Shown here piece after piece: positions 26,851-35,356 of a stretch of DNA of 64,000 nucleotides. Every line of letters starts with the position of its first letter. Position 1 is the first letter of the stretch. A model generated the notes under the pieces. That model saw only the letters and a list, made by a program, of their open reading frames with translations. It was not told the DNA's origin and did no database searches. Origin of the DNA: Bacillus sp. USDA818B3_A. GTDB lineage: Bacteria > Bacillota > Bacilli > Bacillales > Cytobacillaceae. The translations under genes were made by a program, and so were the position numbers. Location: assembly GCF_009928415.1 (NCBI RefSeq), contig NZ_JAABNN010000003.1, positions 30,145 through 94,144 of the forward strand, in the 5' to 3' direction.

Positions 26851-27468
26851 CTAATCCTCTAAGAAATGAACGACCCTGTCGTATGTCTCATCATCCCCGA
26901 TTACAAGTAAGACATCCCCCTCAAGAATTAGCGCATACGGTCCGGGTGAGATGACCAATTCCCCTTTACGCTTCATCCCTATCACCGTCCCTCCTGTATT
27001 CTGCCAAAATTTCACTTCTGAAATCGTTTTTCCAATATGACTGCAGCCCGGAAAAATCTCGACTTCAATAGGCGCTAATGGATTCGTGTGCCTTAGCTTC
27101 CCAGAGTAGTCCATGATTTTTCTCAATGTATCAAAAAGCTCCTCATCGAGCCTATTTCTTTCCGTAATGAGGCCGTTCATTTGTTTCTCCAGATCCTTAA
27201 TACTTGCTAAATTGGAAAAACGGTGAATATATTTATAAGCATTTTCTCTTGATGAGATGACGATCCCACTACCTTTTGTGGATTGGACAATCTCTACATC
27301 TTCAAGTATTTTTATGGCTCTTCGGACCGTTTCCGGAGAGACCTTATATTCACTTGCAAGGGTGGACCTGCCATGTATCTTTTCCCCTACTTTAAACTTT
27401 CCATCGTAGATCCGATTTGCTAAGTCTATGGCTATCCGTTCATATGTTGGAATTTGCGCCTTTTGCAT
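26851..27468 (-). CDS. GntR-RCK_C transcription regulator, BusR-like
   Basis: About 205 residues. Residues 1-75 are a GntR (YtrA-type) winged helix (YERIAIDLANRIYDGKFKVG, then STLASEYKVSPETVRRAI), residues about 80-120 a coiled coil, and about 125-205 a TrkA-C/RCK_C domain (EIFPGCSHIGKTISEV, GPYALILEGDVLLVIGDDE). This exact architecture is that of BusR, the c-di-AMP-responsive repressor of the busAB betaine importer in lactococci and streptococci. It lies tail-to-tail with the opu operon, supporting the same job. The start is uncertain among TTG 27483, ATG 27477 and ATG 27468; I chose the last, after GGTGAT. Confidence 0.85.
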   Translation of the reverse strand: MQKAQIPTYERIAIDLANRIYDGKFKVGEKIHGRSTLASEYKVSPETVRRAIKILEDVEIVQSTKGSGIVISSRENAYKYIHRFSNLASIKDLEKQMNGLITERNRLDEELFDTLRKIMDYSGKLRHTNPLAPIEVEIFPGCSHIGKTISEVKFWQNTGGTVIGMKRKGELVISPGPYALILEGDVLLVIGDDETYDRVVHFLED

Positions 27469-27618
27469 TGAAAACATCACCAATTTTCATCTCTAATAAT
27501 TTTATTCTGCATTATTACTATACCGTTTCTTCTTCCCGTTTGCGAGTTGAACCATACCTTTATTTTTTATTACTTTTGGACATAATTGAAAGGAATGGTT
27601 TTACTATGAGGTGAACGG

Positions 27619-28185
27619 ATGAAAAAGAAGGTTATTATTAGTTTAAGTATTTTGTTTTGTCTGGGAATGAGCGGATTGTTTATTTATTATCTTATAAAAC
27701 ATGACCATACAAGATGGCAGGTAGCCTTAGGAGGTATTTTAGTCAGTCTGCTGCCTCTCTGTTTATTAAAGATGAGAAAAAATCCATTTAATGTTTCTAT
27801 TATTACCGGTTATTATTTATTCTTATTTTGTTCCTTATATTTAGGCTCCATCTCAAGCTTTTATTTACACTTAAAATGGTGGGATTCCACTCTTCACTTT
27901 TTTAAGGGAATGTATATTGGGTTTGTGGCAATAAGCCTTTTTAAATATTGGATACCCCCACCAGCAAGAAGCAGCGTTTCCTTTGGGATTATATTTTTGT
28001 TTATTCTTTCATTAGCCGTTTTTTCAAGTGTTCTTTGGGAGATTTATGAGTTTGTCGGTGATCTTACCCTTACCCATACGATGCAAAGAGGCGGCAATAA
28101 GGATACCATGTATGATCTTATATGCGGCTTCGCAGGCGGACTTATAACCGCCGTTTTAGCTATGTTTAGAAAAAGAAGTCTTTAA
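27619..28185 (+). CDS. YjdF-like (DUF2238-type) membrane protein, copy 1
   Basis: A 188-residue protein with about five transmembrane helices. Shared signatures are KWWDSTLHFFKGMYIGF (residue about 85-101), SVLWEIYEFVGD, and near the end GGNKDTMYDLICGFAGG. These acidic-aromatic motifs resemble DUF2238/YjdF proteins. Function unknown. AGGTGAACGG precedes the ATG. The next gene, 14 bases on, is a paralogue and is likely co-transcribed. Confidence 0.75.
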   Translation: MKKKVIISLSILFCLGMSGLFIYYLIKHDHTRWQVALGGILVSLLPLCLLKMRKNPFNVSIITGYYLFLFCSLYLGSISSFYLHLKWWDSTLHFFKGMYIGFVAISLFKYWIPPPARSSVSFGIIFLFILSLAVFSSVLWEIYEFVGDLTLTHTMQRGGNKDTMYDLICGFAGGLITAVLAMFRKRSL

Positions 28186-28199
28186 ATAGAGGTGCATCG

Positions 28200-28784
28200 A
28201 TGAAAAGAAAACTTGTCATGGTCATTAGTCTATTATATGTCGTATTCATGGTCATTTTAGCAGTGTATTATCGTAATATTGGTGAATCCTTTAAATCTAC
28301 CGTGGCGATGGGTGGGATTGTTTGCGGAGCAGTCCCGCTTGTATTAGCCCTGTTTACAAAGCTTCAATTTAACCTTCCCATCGTTTTTTCTTATATCATT
28401 TTCTTGATCGGTTCACAATATTTGGGTTCTATATTAGGCTGGTATGGTCTTGGATGGTGGGATACCTTTATGCATTTCGTCAGCGGTGCCATCATTGCTT
28501 TTGCAGGCATTGCCTTATATGAAAGGCTCATTCACAGGGATGCAGGGTATGAAATTTCTCCATGGTTTGTGTTCCTATTTACCGCTTCGTTTGCCGCTTT
28601 TGGAGGGGTTTTATGGGAGGTCTATGAGTTTAGCTGCGACCAATTTTTTAAGATGACCCTCCAAGGTGGAGGAAATAAAGATACGATGACAGATTTAATT
28701 GCAGATACGATTGGTGGACTTGCGATCGCTGTATGGGCCTTCATCCGAACAAAAATAAAATTAAAAAAGGTACGCACTATTTAA
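28200..28784 (+). CDS. YjdF-like (DUF2238-type) membrane protein, copy 2
   Basis: A 194-residue paralogue of the upstream gene with the same helix order and motifs: GWWDTFMHFVSGAIIAF, GVLWEVYEFSCDQFF, and GGNKDTMTDLIADTIGG. The pair probably arose by tandem duplication, but the two are diverged well beyond a recent event. AGAGGTG precedes the ATG. The stop lies inside the terminator stem at 28763-28798. No catalytic residue set is recognised. Confidence 0.75.
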   Translation: MKRKLVMVISLLYVVFMVILAVYYRNIGESFKSTVAMGGIVCGAVPLVLALFTKLQFNLPIVFSYIIFLIGSQYLGSILGWYGLGWWDTFMHFVSGAIIAFAGIALYERLIHRDAGYEISPWFVFLFTASFAAFGGVLWEVYEFSCDQFFKMTLQGGGNKDTMTDLIADTIGGLAIAVWAFIRTKIKLKKVRTI

Positions 28785-28798
28785 CGTACCTTTTTTCC
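28763..28798. terminator. Bidirectional terminator, YjdF-like pair / aspartokinase
   Basis: AAAAAAGGTACG ... CGTACCTTTTTT hairpin overlapping the stop of the second YjdF-like gene. Confidence 0.88.
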
Positions 28799-28806
28799 AC
28801 CTTCAA

Positions 28807-30168
28807 TCAAACTGTTACTGGAGCAAAAAACTCCTCATAAAGAGCCTGTACAGCCCGCTTTTCATCTACTTCTTTAACCCCAAACATCATACTAACCTCA
28901 GATGAACCTTGGTTAATCATTTCAATATTAACGCTTGCCTTAGCGAGTGCCTTAGAAGCTCTTGCCATCGTACCGACATTATGCCGCATGCCTTCCCCAA
29001 CTACCATAATAAGAGCAAGACTGTGGGCTATTTTCACTTCATCCGCATGCAGTTCATTTTTGATCCTGCTAATGACTTCATCTAAGATGTTATCATTAAA
29101 TTGATTTTCTCTTAAAATAACCGATACATCATCTATTCCTGATGGTGTATGTTCATAAGATAGTCCATAATCCTCTAATACTCCTAACAGCTTGCGACCG
29201 AAACCGATTTCCCGGTTCATTAAGTATTTGCTGACATAAATACTGCAGAATCCTTTATCACTAGCAATGCCTATAACAGGTCCATTTGTATTGTCACGCT
29301 GATTCACAATCAGCGTTCCAGGCGCCGCCGGGTTATTTGTATTCTTAATATTTACAGGAATTCCTGCTCTAAAGGCTGGAACCAAGGCTTCGTCATGCAG
29401 CACAGTAAATCCGGCATACGAAAGTTCACGCATTTCCCGGTATGTTAATTCTTTAATTTCTTTTGGTTTTTTTACAATTGATGGATTAACTGAATAGACC
29501 GCATCCACATCGGTAAAGTTCTCATATAAGTCTGCTTTTAAAGCATTGGCAAGAATGGACCCGGTAATATCTGAACCGCTCCTTGAGAAGGTGAACACCT
29601 CTCCACTTTCACTATAACCGAAAAATCCTGGGAAAATTAAAATACCGGACTTTTCATTCAAAGAGTATAATCTGTCATAGGATTCAGGTAAGGCTTGTGC
29701 ATTTCCTGGTTCATCGCTTACTAGAAGACCAGCCTCTTTAGGATCGATATAATGTGCCTCTACTCCCTTGGATTGAAAATAGGCAGCAACCAACTTTGCA
29801 TTATTATCTTCACCGCTAGCTTTTAACAAGTCGATAAACCGATCTGGTTTCGTTTTGTCACTAGCAATTCTGGATAATAAATCATCATGAATTTCACGGA
29901 TGACGCTCTCTGAAAGCGTTAATTCCTCTGCAATCGCTGAATATCTTTCAAGTACGGAATTAATCTTTTCCATCGGATCTTGGTTTTGCAGACTGTATTC
30001 CGCACATTCAATCAATAAATCTGTTACCTTTGTATCATCAGAATATCTCTTACCCGGAGCTGATACCACAACAACCTTACGTTCAGGATCAGCAGTGACT
30101 ATTTTGAATACTTTCTCTAGCTGTTGTCCGGAAGCTAAAGAGGATCCGCCAAACTTTACTACCTTCAT
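28807..30168 (-). CDS. yclM: Aspartate kinase (YclM/aspartokinase III type)
   Basis: A 453-residue monofunctional aspartokinase that phosphorylates aspartate, the entry to lysine, threonine and methionine. KFGGSSLASG is the N-terminal ATP/aspartate signature, TFSRSGSDITGSILA the kinase loop. Two ACT domains occupy the C-terminus (about 305-453; VSVILRENQF, INQGSSEVSMMFGV). The length is that of B. subtilis YclM (454), the threonine-regulated enzyme, rather than LysC (about 408). No riboswitch is visible upstream. GGGGATG precedes the ATG. Confidence 0.93.
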   Translation of the reverse strand: MKVVKFGGSSLASGQQLEKVFKIVTADPERKVVVVSAPGKRYSDDTKVTDLLIECAEYSLQNQDPMEKINSVLERYSAIAEELTLSESVIREIHDDLLSRIASDKTKPDRFIDLLKASGEDNNAKLVAAYFQSKGVEAHYIDPKEAGLLVSDEPGNAQALPESYDRLYSLNEKSGILIFPGFFGYSESGEVFTFSRSGSDITGSILANALKADLYENFTDVDAVYSVNPSIVKKPKEIKELTYREMRELSYAGFTVLHDEALVPAFRAGIPVNIKNTNNPAAPGTLIVNQRDNTNGPVIGIASDKGFCSIYVSKYLMNREIGFGRKLLGVLEDYGLSYEHTPSGIDDVSVILRENQFNDNILDEVISRIKNELHADEVKIAHSLALIMVVGEGMRHNVGTMARASKALAKASVNIEMINQGSSEVSMMFGVKEVDEKRAVQALYEEFFAPVTV

Positions 30169-30247
30169 GATACATCCCCTACTCTATAAAAATATAATTT
30201 TAATTTTATTACAATTTAGAAAATAATCAAGAGTTTTTCCCATGTAT

Positions 30248-30289
30248 AACAGACAATCGTCCTTCCAAAAAGGACAATTGTCTTTTTAT
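30248..30289. terminator. Terminator-like hairpin between NUDIX and yclM
   Basis: AGACAATCGTCCTT-ccaaa-AAGGACAATTGTCT stem with one mismatch and T-rich tail on the plus side. On the minus strand the U-run is absent, so it may act for read-through from the plus strand or be a structured leader of yclM. Confidence 0.55.
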
Positions 30290-30359
30290 AATAAACAAAA
30301 ACGTAAGCTAGACACTGTTTGATCGCTTTATCTCTTTTTTAAAATAGTAACATAACGGC

Positions 30360-30974
30360 TCATCGAATAATCTCAATGAAATGAGCCAAAATCCTAGCTG
30401 TCAGCCCCCAAATTGCTTTATCACCATAGCGATAAAAATATTCTTCCATTGATCTAGCGCGCCAGTTATATTTTTCACCACCCGGGATTAAATCGAACGG
30501 AAAATTTTCCTCGGGCTCCATTTTCATTGCGACTCGATGAATTTCTGGCTCATTATGGATTAAGTATGACAAGGGAACGGTGAAGATTTCTCCAACCTCT
30601 GAAGGGTTGGGCTGTATTTTTCCAATGTCGTTAATGTAACCCATATAAGGAAAGATCATCATTCCGAAAGGGGAAATCATATAATCTAAAGGATAGACAC
30701 TTGTAATATCATGTTTATTTAACCCCAGCTCTTCCATGGTCTCACGAATTGCCGCATCTTCTTCATCCACATCCTGTGCGTCGATTCTGCCACCCGGAAA
30801 ACAGATCTCCCCAGGCTGCCTTCTTAATTCCATTGAACGCACTTCAAATAAAACATGGATGCCATCCTCCTTTTCTAATAAAGGCACCAGTACAGCATAC
30901 CTCGAATATCTTTCACTGCCCAAAATCTTTGGAGTATGACTTTTTAATTTGGCTAAAACGGAATCTAAATCCAT
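30360..30974 (-). CDS. NUDIX hydrolase, CoA pyrophosphatase type
   Basis: A 204-residue NUDIX hydrolase. The NUDIX box reads GGRIDAQDVDEEDAAIRETMEELG, split here as GGRID then E-D-A-A-IRETMEELG, and it is preceded by ELRRQPGEICFPGG, the extra UPF0035 motif that marks CoA pyrophosphatases (NudL/PCD1, B. subtilis YeaB). It would cleave CoA to 4'-phosphopantetheine and ADP. GTGAGGTG precedes the ATG. Single gene; the neighbours do not help. Confidence 0.9.
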   Translation of the reverse strand: MDLDSVLAKLKSHTPKILGSERYSRYAVLVPLLEKEDGIHVLFEVRSMELRRQPGEICFPGGRIDAQDVDEEDAAIRETMEELGLNKHDITSVYPLDYMISPFGMMIFPYMGYINDIGKIQPNPSEVGEIFTVPLSYLIHNEPEIHRVAMKMEPEENFPFDLIPGGEKYNWRARSMEEYFYRYGDKAIWGLTARILAHFIEIIR

Positions 30975-31042
30975 AATTTCACCTCACTTTATATCTATTA
31001 GAAAATACGTATAATACTACAATACCACTTTTTCCAAATGAA

Positions 31043-31080
31043 AAAAAACAACCCAACCGGAATCGTTGGATTGTTTGGCC
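31043..31080 (-). terminator. Terminator of the tyrosine catabolic operon
   Basis: AACAATCCAACG-attc-CGGTTGGGTTGTT on the minus strand, followed by eight Ts. Confidence 0.88.
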
Positions 31081-31083
31081 AAT

Positions 31084-32238
31084 TTATTTATACCATGAAT
31101 ACATATAGGCAGGATCCTCAATGTCCTGCACCGCCTCGACAATACTTAATGGATGAAAGGTGTCAATCATGACAGCAAGTTCCAACGTCTCTTTTTTCCC
31201 AATACTTGCTTCTACCTTCCCGGGGTGCGGTCCATGCGGAATTCCTCCCGGATGTAGTGTCATCGATCCCTCTTGGACTCCATTTCGGCTCATAAAGCTG
31301 CCTTTTACATAGTAGAGGAGTTCATCACTATTTACATTGCTATGGTAATATGGGGCTGGTATTGCATCAGGATGATAATCAAACAGCCTTGGAACGAATG
31401 AACAAACAACAAAATTATTACCCTCAAAAGTTTGGTGGACCGGCGGCGGCTGGTGGACTCTACCTGTTATAGGCTCAAAATCCTCAATATTGAATGCAAA
31501 AGGATATAGATAACCGTCCCATCCTTCCACATCAAATGGATGATGACCCAGAATATGAGAGGAAATCACACCTCTCGACTTTGTTAGAATCTCAAATTCC
31601 CCTTTTAGTGCTATCGTATCCAATGTTTCTGGCCCCCGAATATCCCTCTCACAAAAGGGGCTATGCTCCAAGAGCTGCCCATACTCATTTCGATATCGCC
31701 TAGGTGTGGTAATCTGACTAAACGATTCAATAAACAGGATTTTAGTCATCTCCTGTTCATTAGGAATGATGCGATATATAGTCCCAATCGGGACAATTAA
31801 ATAGTCACCTTCGCGATAGGAGATGGTACCGAACATGGTCTCGAGCTTTCCGGAACCATAATGAATGAATAACAATTCATCACCCTCACCATTACGGTAG
31901 AAACTTGACATTGGTTCGGTAACGTTTGCTGTTCCAATTAGTAAATCCTGATTTCCCATTAAATACGTTCTTGCTTTCAGTGCGTCTCCCTCACGATGGA
32001 TCTTACTAGTAAAAAAGTGACGGTGTTTTATTTCCTGCTGTTCCTCATATTCTGGCAAATAACTGCCCACTAATTTTGAGCTAATTACTTCCGTTGGCAT
32101 ATGGTGATGGTACAAAATGGACTGTGTTCCTGAGAATCCGCGCGTTCCCATTACCTGTTCCCGGAAGAGGCTCCCATCAGTCTTTTTAAACATCGTATGC
32201 CGTTTATGAGGGATTTTTCCCATTTGACGATAGTACAT
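31084..32238 (-). CDS. hmgA: Homogentisate 1,2-dioxygenase
   Basis: A 384-residue cupin-type ring-opening dioxygenase, the third-step enzyme of tyrosine breakdown after 4-hydroxyphenylpyruvate dioxygenase: homogentisate to maleylacetoacetate. The Fe(II)-binding region carries HSNVNSDELLYYVKG and HPGGIPHGPHPG near the C-terminus, as in bacterial HmgA of the shorter Bacillus type; MSSFYRNGEGDELLFIHYGSG gives the N-terminal cupin. It overlaps the hydrolase gene by one base (ATAATG) and is the last gene of the operon, followed by a terminator. Confidence 0.93.
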   Translation of the reverse strand: MYYRQMGKIPHKRHTMFKKTDGSLFREQVMGTRGFSGTQSILYHHHMPTEVISSKLVGSYLPEYEEQQEIKHRHFFTSKIHREGDALKARTYLMGNQDLLIGTANVTEPMSSFYRNGEGDELLFIHYGSGKLETMFGTISYREGDYLIVPIGTIYRIIPNEQEMTKILFIESFSQITTPRRYRNEYGQLLEHSPFCERDIRGPETLDTIALKGEFEILTKSRGVISSHILGHHPFDVEGWDGYLYPFAFNIEDFEPITGRVHQPPPVHQTFEGNNFVVCSFVPRLFDYHPDAIPAPYYHSNVNSDELLYYVKGSFMSRNGVQEGSMTLHPGGIPHGPHPGKVEASIGKKETLELAVMIDTFHPLSIVEAVQDIEDPAYMYSWYK

Positions 32239-33170
32239 TATATCGCCTCTTTTCCATCAATTACGGTATTCTTTAAAGTGCCTAGATGATCAATCTCCAG
32301 TTCTACTTGATCACCTGGTTCGAGCCAAGCGTGTACCTCAGGGCCAAGCTCTAGAATACAGCCTGTTCCAACGGTTCCAGAGCCAATCAATTCACCTGGA
32401 TAAAGGGTTACCCCCTGTGAAGCCCTTGAAATCATCTCTGTAAAGGAATAATAAATATCCTTCATATTCCCCTCTGAGAGCAAATTTCCGTTCACACGAG
32501 CCTTCATAGAGAGATTAATCCTGCCATCTTTCTTAAGCGGTTCTAGTTCATCACTCGTGACAATCCACGGACCGATCGTGGTGGAGAAATCCTTTCCCTT
32601 AGCCGGACCTAGGCCCACCTTCATTTCTTCTCGCTGCAGGTCCCTTGCACTCCAGTCATTTAAAATACAATATCCGAAAATATATTCCTCTGCTTTTTCC
32701 GGAGGGATATCCCTGCCTTTCTTTCCAATAATACAAGCAATTTCGAGTTCGTAATCGAGGGCATAGCAATTTTTTGGCCTCACGATTTTATGCTCTGGCC
32801 CGCTAATCGCCAGGTGATTGGAAAAATAAAATACCGGAATCTTATACCATTCTGGTACTACTTGCAGCCCCCGCTTTTCCCGCGCCTTCCTCACATGCTG
32901 CTCAAACGCATAAAAATCCCGAAAACTTCTCGGATTAGGAAGCGGTGCTTTTAAACGAAGCTCTTTTAATGGATAAACTCCCTTGTTACCCGGAAGCAGA
33001 CACATCCTTTTTGCCAGCTTCAAATTATCACTGCTATTTTCTAAAAATTGTAATAGATTGTCAGGAAGCCGACCGCCGGTAGCCTCACACATGTCCACTG
33101 CATGATTTTCATCTATTAACCATCCTGCACTAATCTTTCCGCCGCTTCTTTCAAAAGTGATAAACTTCAC
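32238..33170 (-). CDS. Fumarylacetoacetate hydrolase family protein
   Basis: A 310-residue enzyme of the FAH superfamily, likely splitting fumarylacetoacetate (or maleylacetoacetate) to fumarate and acetoacetate. Metal-binding and catalytic motifs: DYELEIACIIGKKGRDI (E-x-E type), NDWSARDLQ, GPAKGKDFSTTIGPW and GSGTVGTGC. The N-terminal extension is short. The start is GTG with GGAGA six bases upstream; the gap to hppD is 34 bases and the next gene overlaps by one base, so all three share a transcript. No maleylacetoacetate isomerase is present in the cluster. Confidence 0.92.
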   Translation of the reverse strand: MKFITFERSGGKISAGWLIDENHAVDMCEATGGRLPDNLLQFLENSSDNLKLAKRMCLLPGNKGVYPLKELRLKAPLPNPRSFRDFYAFEQHVRKAREKRGLQVVPEWYKIPVFYFSNHLAISGPEHKIVRPKNCYALDYELEIACIIGKKGRDIPPEKAEEYIFGYCILNDWSARDLQREEMKVGLGPAKGKDFSTTIGPWIVTSDELEPLKKDGRINLSMKARVNGNLLSEGNMKDIYYSFTEMISRASQGVTLYPGELIGSGTVGTGCILELGPEVHAWLEPGDQVELEIDHLGTLKNTVIDGKEAI

Positions 33171-33204
33171 TCGAGCTCTCCCATCTGGATTATTGACCTA
33201 TTTT

Positions 33205-34320
33205 TTAGAGGTTGCCGCGTCGTTCTTGTTCACGCTCAATCGATTCAAACAGCGCTTTAAAGTTCCCTTCGCCAAAGCCCCGGGCGCCTTTACGTTGGAT
33301 GATTTCGATAAATAACGTTGGACGGTCAACAATAGGTTTAGTGAAAATCTGCAGTAAGTACCCCTCATCATCCCTATCTACTAAGATATTAAGCTCGCGA
33401 AGCTTTTCTATCTCTTCATCTATTTTTCCTATCCGCTCCGCCAATGACTCATAATAAGTGTCTGGTGTTTTAAGGAAGTCCACGCCATTTTTTTTCAACG
33501 TCGTTACAGTCGAAACAATATCTTCCGTTAAAACGGCCAAATGCTGTACTCCCGGACCATTGTTGAACTCTAGAAATTCCTGAATTTGTGATTTTCGCTT
33601 TCCTTCGGCTGGTTCATTAATCGGGAACTTGATCCGTCCGCCATTATGCATGACCTTAGACATAAGTGCAGAGTATTCCGTAGTAATATCTTTATCGGAA
33701 AAATGTTTCATTTCAATGAAGCCCATGACCTTTGAATAATATTCTACCCATTCCTCCATCCGTTCGACGTTGCCAACTACATGGTCGATTCCAATTAAAC
33801 CAGCATCTTCAATCGGCAAGTCAGCAGAAAAAGGTACATACCCTGGTAAAAACGCTCCTTGATACTGTTTACGTTCAATTAATGTATGAACCGTATCCCC
33901 ATAGGTCCCGATAACAGCCTTTTTAACCACCCCAAACGTATCCTTTATTTCATGCGGAGCTGCAAGCGCAATGGCACCTCTATTAACCGCTTCTCCAAAC
34001 GCCTTTTCCACGTCATCTACTAGTAGTGCTACATCCTTTACGCCATCTCCATGTTTTTTGACAAACTGTGCAACTTTACTGTCTTCTGTATAGGAACCCG
34101 TCAATACAATCCGAAGATTTCGTTGTTTTATACAATAGGAAGCGGTTTCACGATTGCCGGTTTCAAGACCTGAGTACGCAACAGGCTGGAAGCCGTATGC
34201 AGTACAAAAAAAGTGACAGGCTTGTTTTGCATTACCTGTATAGATTTCAATAAAATCGACATCACGTACCGGAAAAAAATCATTGGCCAGCTTCTCTGCT
34301 CTTACTCTCTTATCCTTCAT
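33205..34320 (-). CDS. hppD: 4-hydroxyphenylpyruvate dioxygenase
   Basis: A 371-residue two-domain vicinal-oxygen-chelate enzyme converting 4-hydroxyphenylpyruvate to homogentisate. The first VOC module begins DVDFIEIYTGNAKQACHFF; the second holds the three Fe(II) ligands: His in GIDHVVGNV, His in GPGVQHLAVL and Glu in LFIEIIQRKG, and RGFGEGNFKALFESIE is the C-terminal gate helix. The ATG at 34320 follows GGGGGG. It is the first gene of hppD-fah-hmgA. The intergenic region upstream is about 240 bases and contains the neighbour operon's terminator. Confidence 0.95.
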   Translation of the reverse strand: MKDKRVRAEKLANDFFPVRDVDFIEIYTGNAKQACHFFCTAYGFQPVAYSGLETGNRETASYCIKQRNLRIVLTGSYTEDSKVAQFVKKHGDGVKDVALLVDDVEKAFGEAVNRGAIALAAPHEIKDTFGVVKKAVIGTYGDTVHTLIERKQYQGAFLPGYVPFSADLPIEDAGLIGIDHVVGNVERMEEWVEYYSKVMGFIEMKHFSDKDITTEYSALMSKVMHNGGRIKFPINEPAEGKRKSQIQEFLEFNNGPGVQHLAVLTEDIVSTVTTLKKNGVDFLKTPDTYYESLAERIGKIDEEIEKLRELNILVDRDDEGYLLQIFTKPIVDRPTLFIEIIQRKGARGFGEGNFKALFESIEREQERRGNL

Positions 34321-34473
34321 CAAATGCCCCCCATTTCTCGATGAATACAGATGATACTGATTCTATTTTAATGGAAGCAGTTTTGTCCCCTCAAGAGTTA
34401 GAAGTAAAGCAATAACGCTTTTAGGCAGTAAAGAATGATGCTTAAATAACTCATTTATTTTCCGAAAAGAACA

Positions 34474-34503
34474 AAAAACACACCTTTATAAAGGCATGTT
34501 TTC
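34474..34503 (-). terminator. Terminator of the ABC transporter operon
   Basis: AAACATGCC-tttataa-AGGTGTGTTT on the minus strand followed by T-rich sequence. Confidence 0.6.
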
Positions 34504-34561
34504 ACTGTTTATGAACCTGATATAAAACACTTGTCTAAAAATGTAAAAAACTTTTTTGATA

Positions 34562-35356
34562 TTATCCAAGAATGGCCCGGTCACTAGCCATTTGCGTACC
34601 GCGAATTCGTTTAAATTCGCTTAACAATCCTTCAATTGTTAGTTTTTGTTTTTCCTCTTCGTTCACTTCTAAAATAATTTGACCCTTATCCATCATAATC
34701 AACCGGTTTCCAAGGTCGATCGCTTGCTGCATATTGTGTGTAACCATTAATGTGGTCAGATTATATTTAGCTACAATTTCTTTCGTTAAGTTTGTAATAA
34801 GCTCCGCACGTGAAGGATCAAGTGCAGCCGTATGTTCATCAAGCAGGAGAATTGAAGGCTCAGTGAAGGTAGCCATTAACAAGGACAATGCCTGCCGTTC
34901 ACCACCTGAAAGCAATCCCACCTTTGCACTTAGACGGTTCTCTAATCCCAAATGCAGGGATTCAAGAACTTCACGGAAATATTCCCGTCTTTTTTTCGTG
35001 ACTCCTTTACGCAGTGTTCTGGGTTTATTTCGTGAATAGGCCATTGCAAGATTCTCTTCAATCGTCATACTGGGAGCTGTGCCTGCCATCGGATCCTGGA
35101 ACACACGTCCAATCATCCTTGAACGGTTGTACTCTGACATACTTGTCACATTTTTCCCGCCAATAAGAACTTCACCGACATCCGGAATTAAAACCCCTGA
35201 GATGATGTTCATTAATGTTGATTTCCCTGCCCCATTACTGCCAATAACGGTTACAAAATCACCTTGTTTTAGTGAGAGGTTCACATGATCAATCGCTATC
35301 TTCTCATCCGGTGTACTCTCATTGAAAATTTTATGAATCTGATTTAAGTGCAGCAT
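34562..35356 (-). CDS. ABC transporter ATPase, TrpZ/UrtE-like
   Basis: A 264-residue ATPase. Walker A GSNGAGKSTLMN, signature LLSGGERQALSLLMA, Walker B SILLLDEHTAALDP, H-loop MVTHNMQQA; the SGGERQALSL variant of the signature and the DEHTAALDP motif are typical of the ATPase in TrpXYZ-type and Rhizobium-type amino-acid importers. The ATG at 35356 follows GGAAGGGGG and lies 26 bases inside the permease gene, so translation is coupled. It is the last gene of SBP-permease-ATPase. Confidence 0.9.
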   Translation of the reverse strand: MLHLNQIHKIFNESTPDEKIAIDHVNLSLKQGDFVTVIGSNGAGKSTLMNIISGVLIPDVGEVLIGGKNVTSMSEYNRSRMIGRVFQDPMAGTAPSMTIEENLAMAYSRNKPRTLRKGVTKKRREYFREVLESLHLGLENRLSAKVGLLSGGERQALSLLMATFTEPSILLLDEHTAALDPSRAELITNLTKEIVAKYNLTTLMVTHNMQQAIDLGNRLIMMDKGQIILEVNEEEKQKLTIEGLLSEFKRIRGTQMASDRAILG

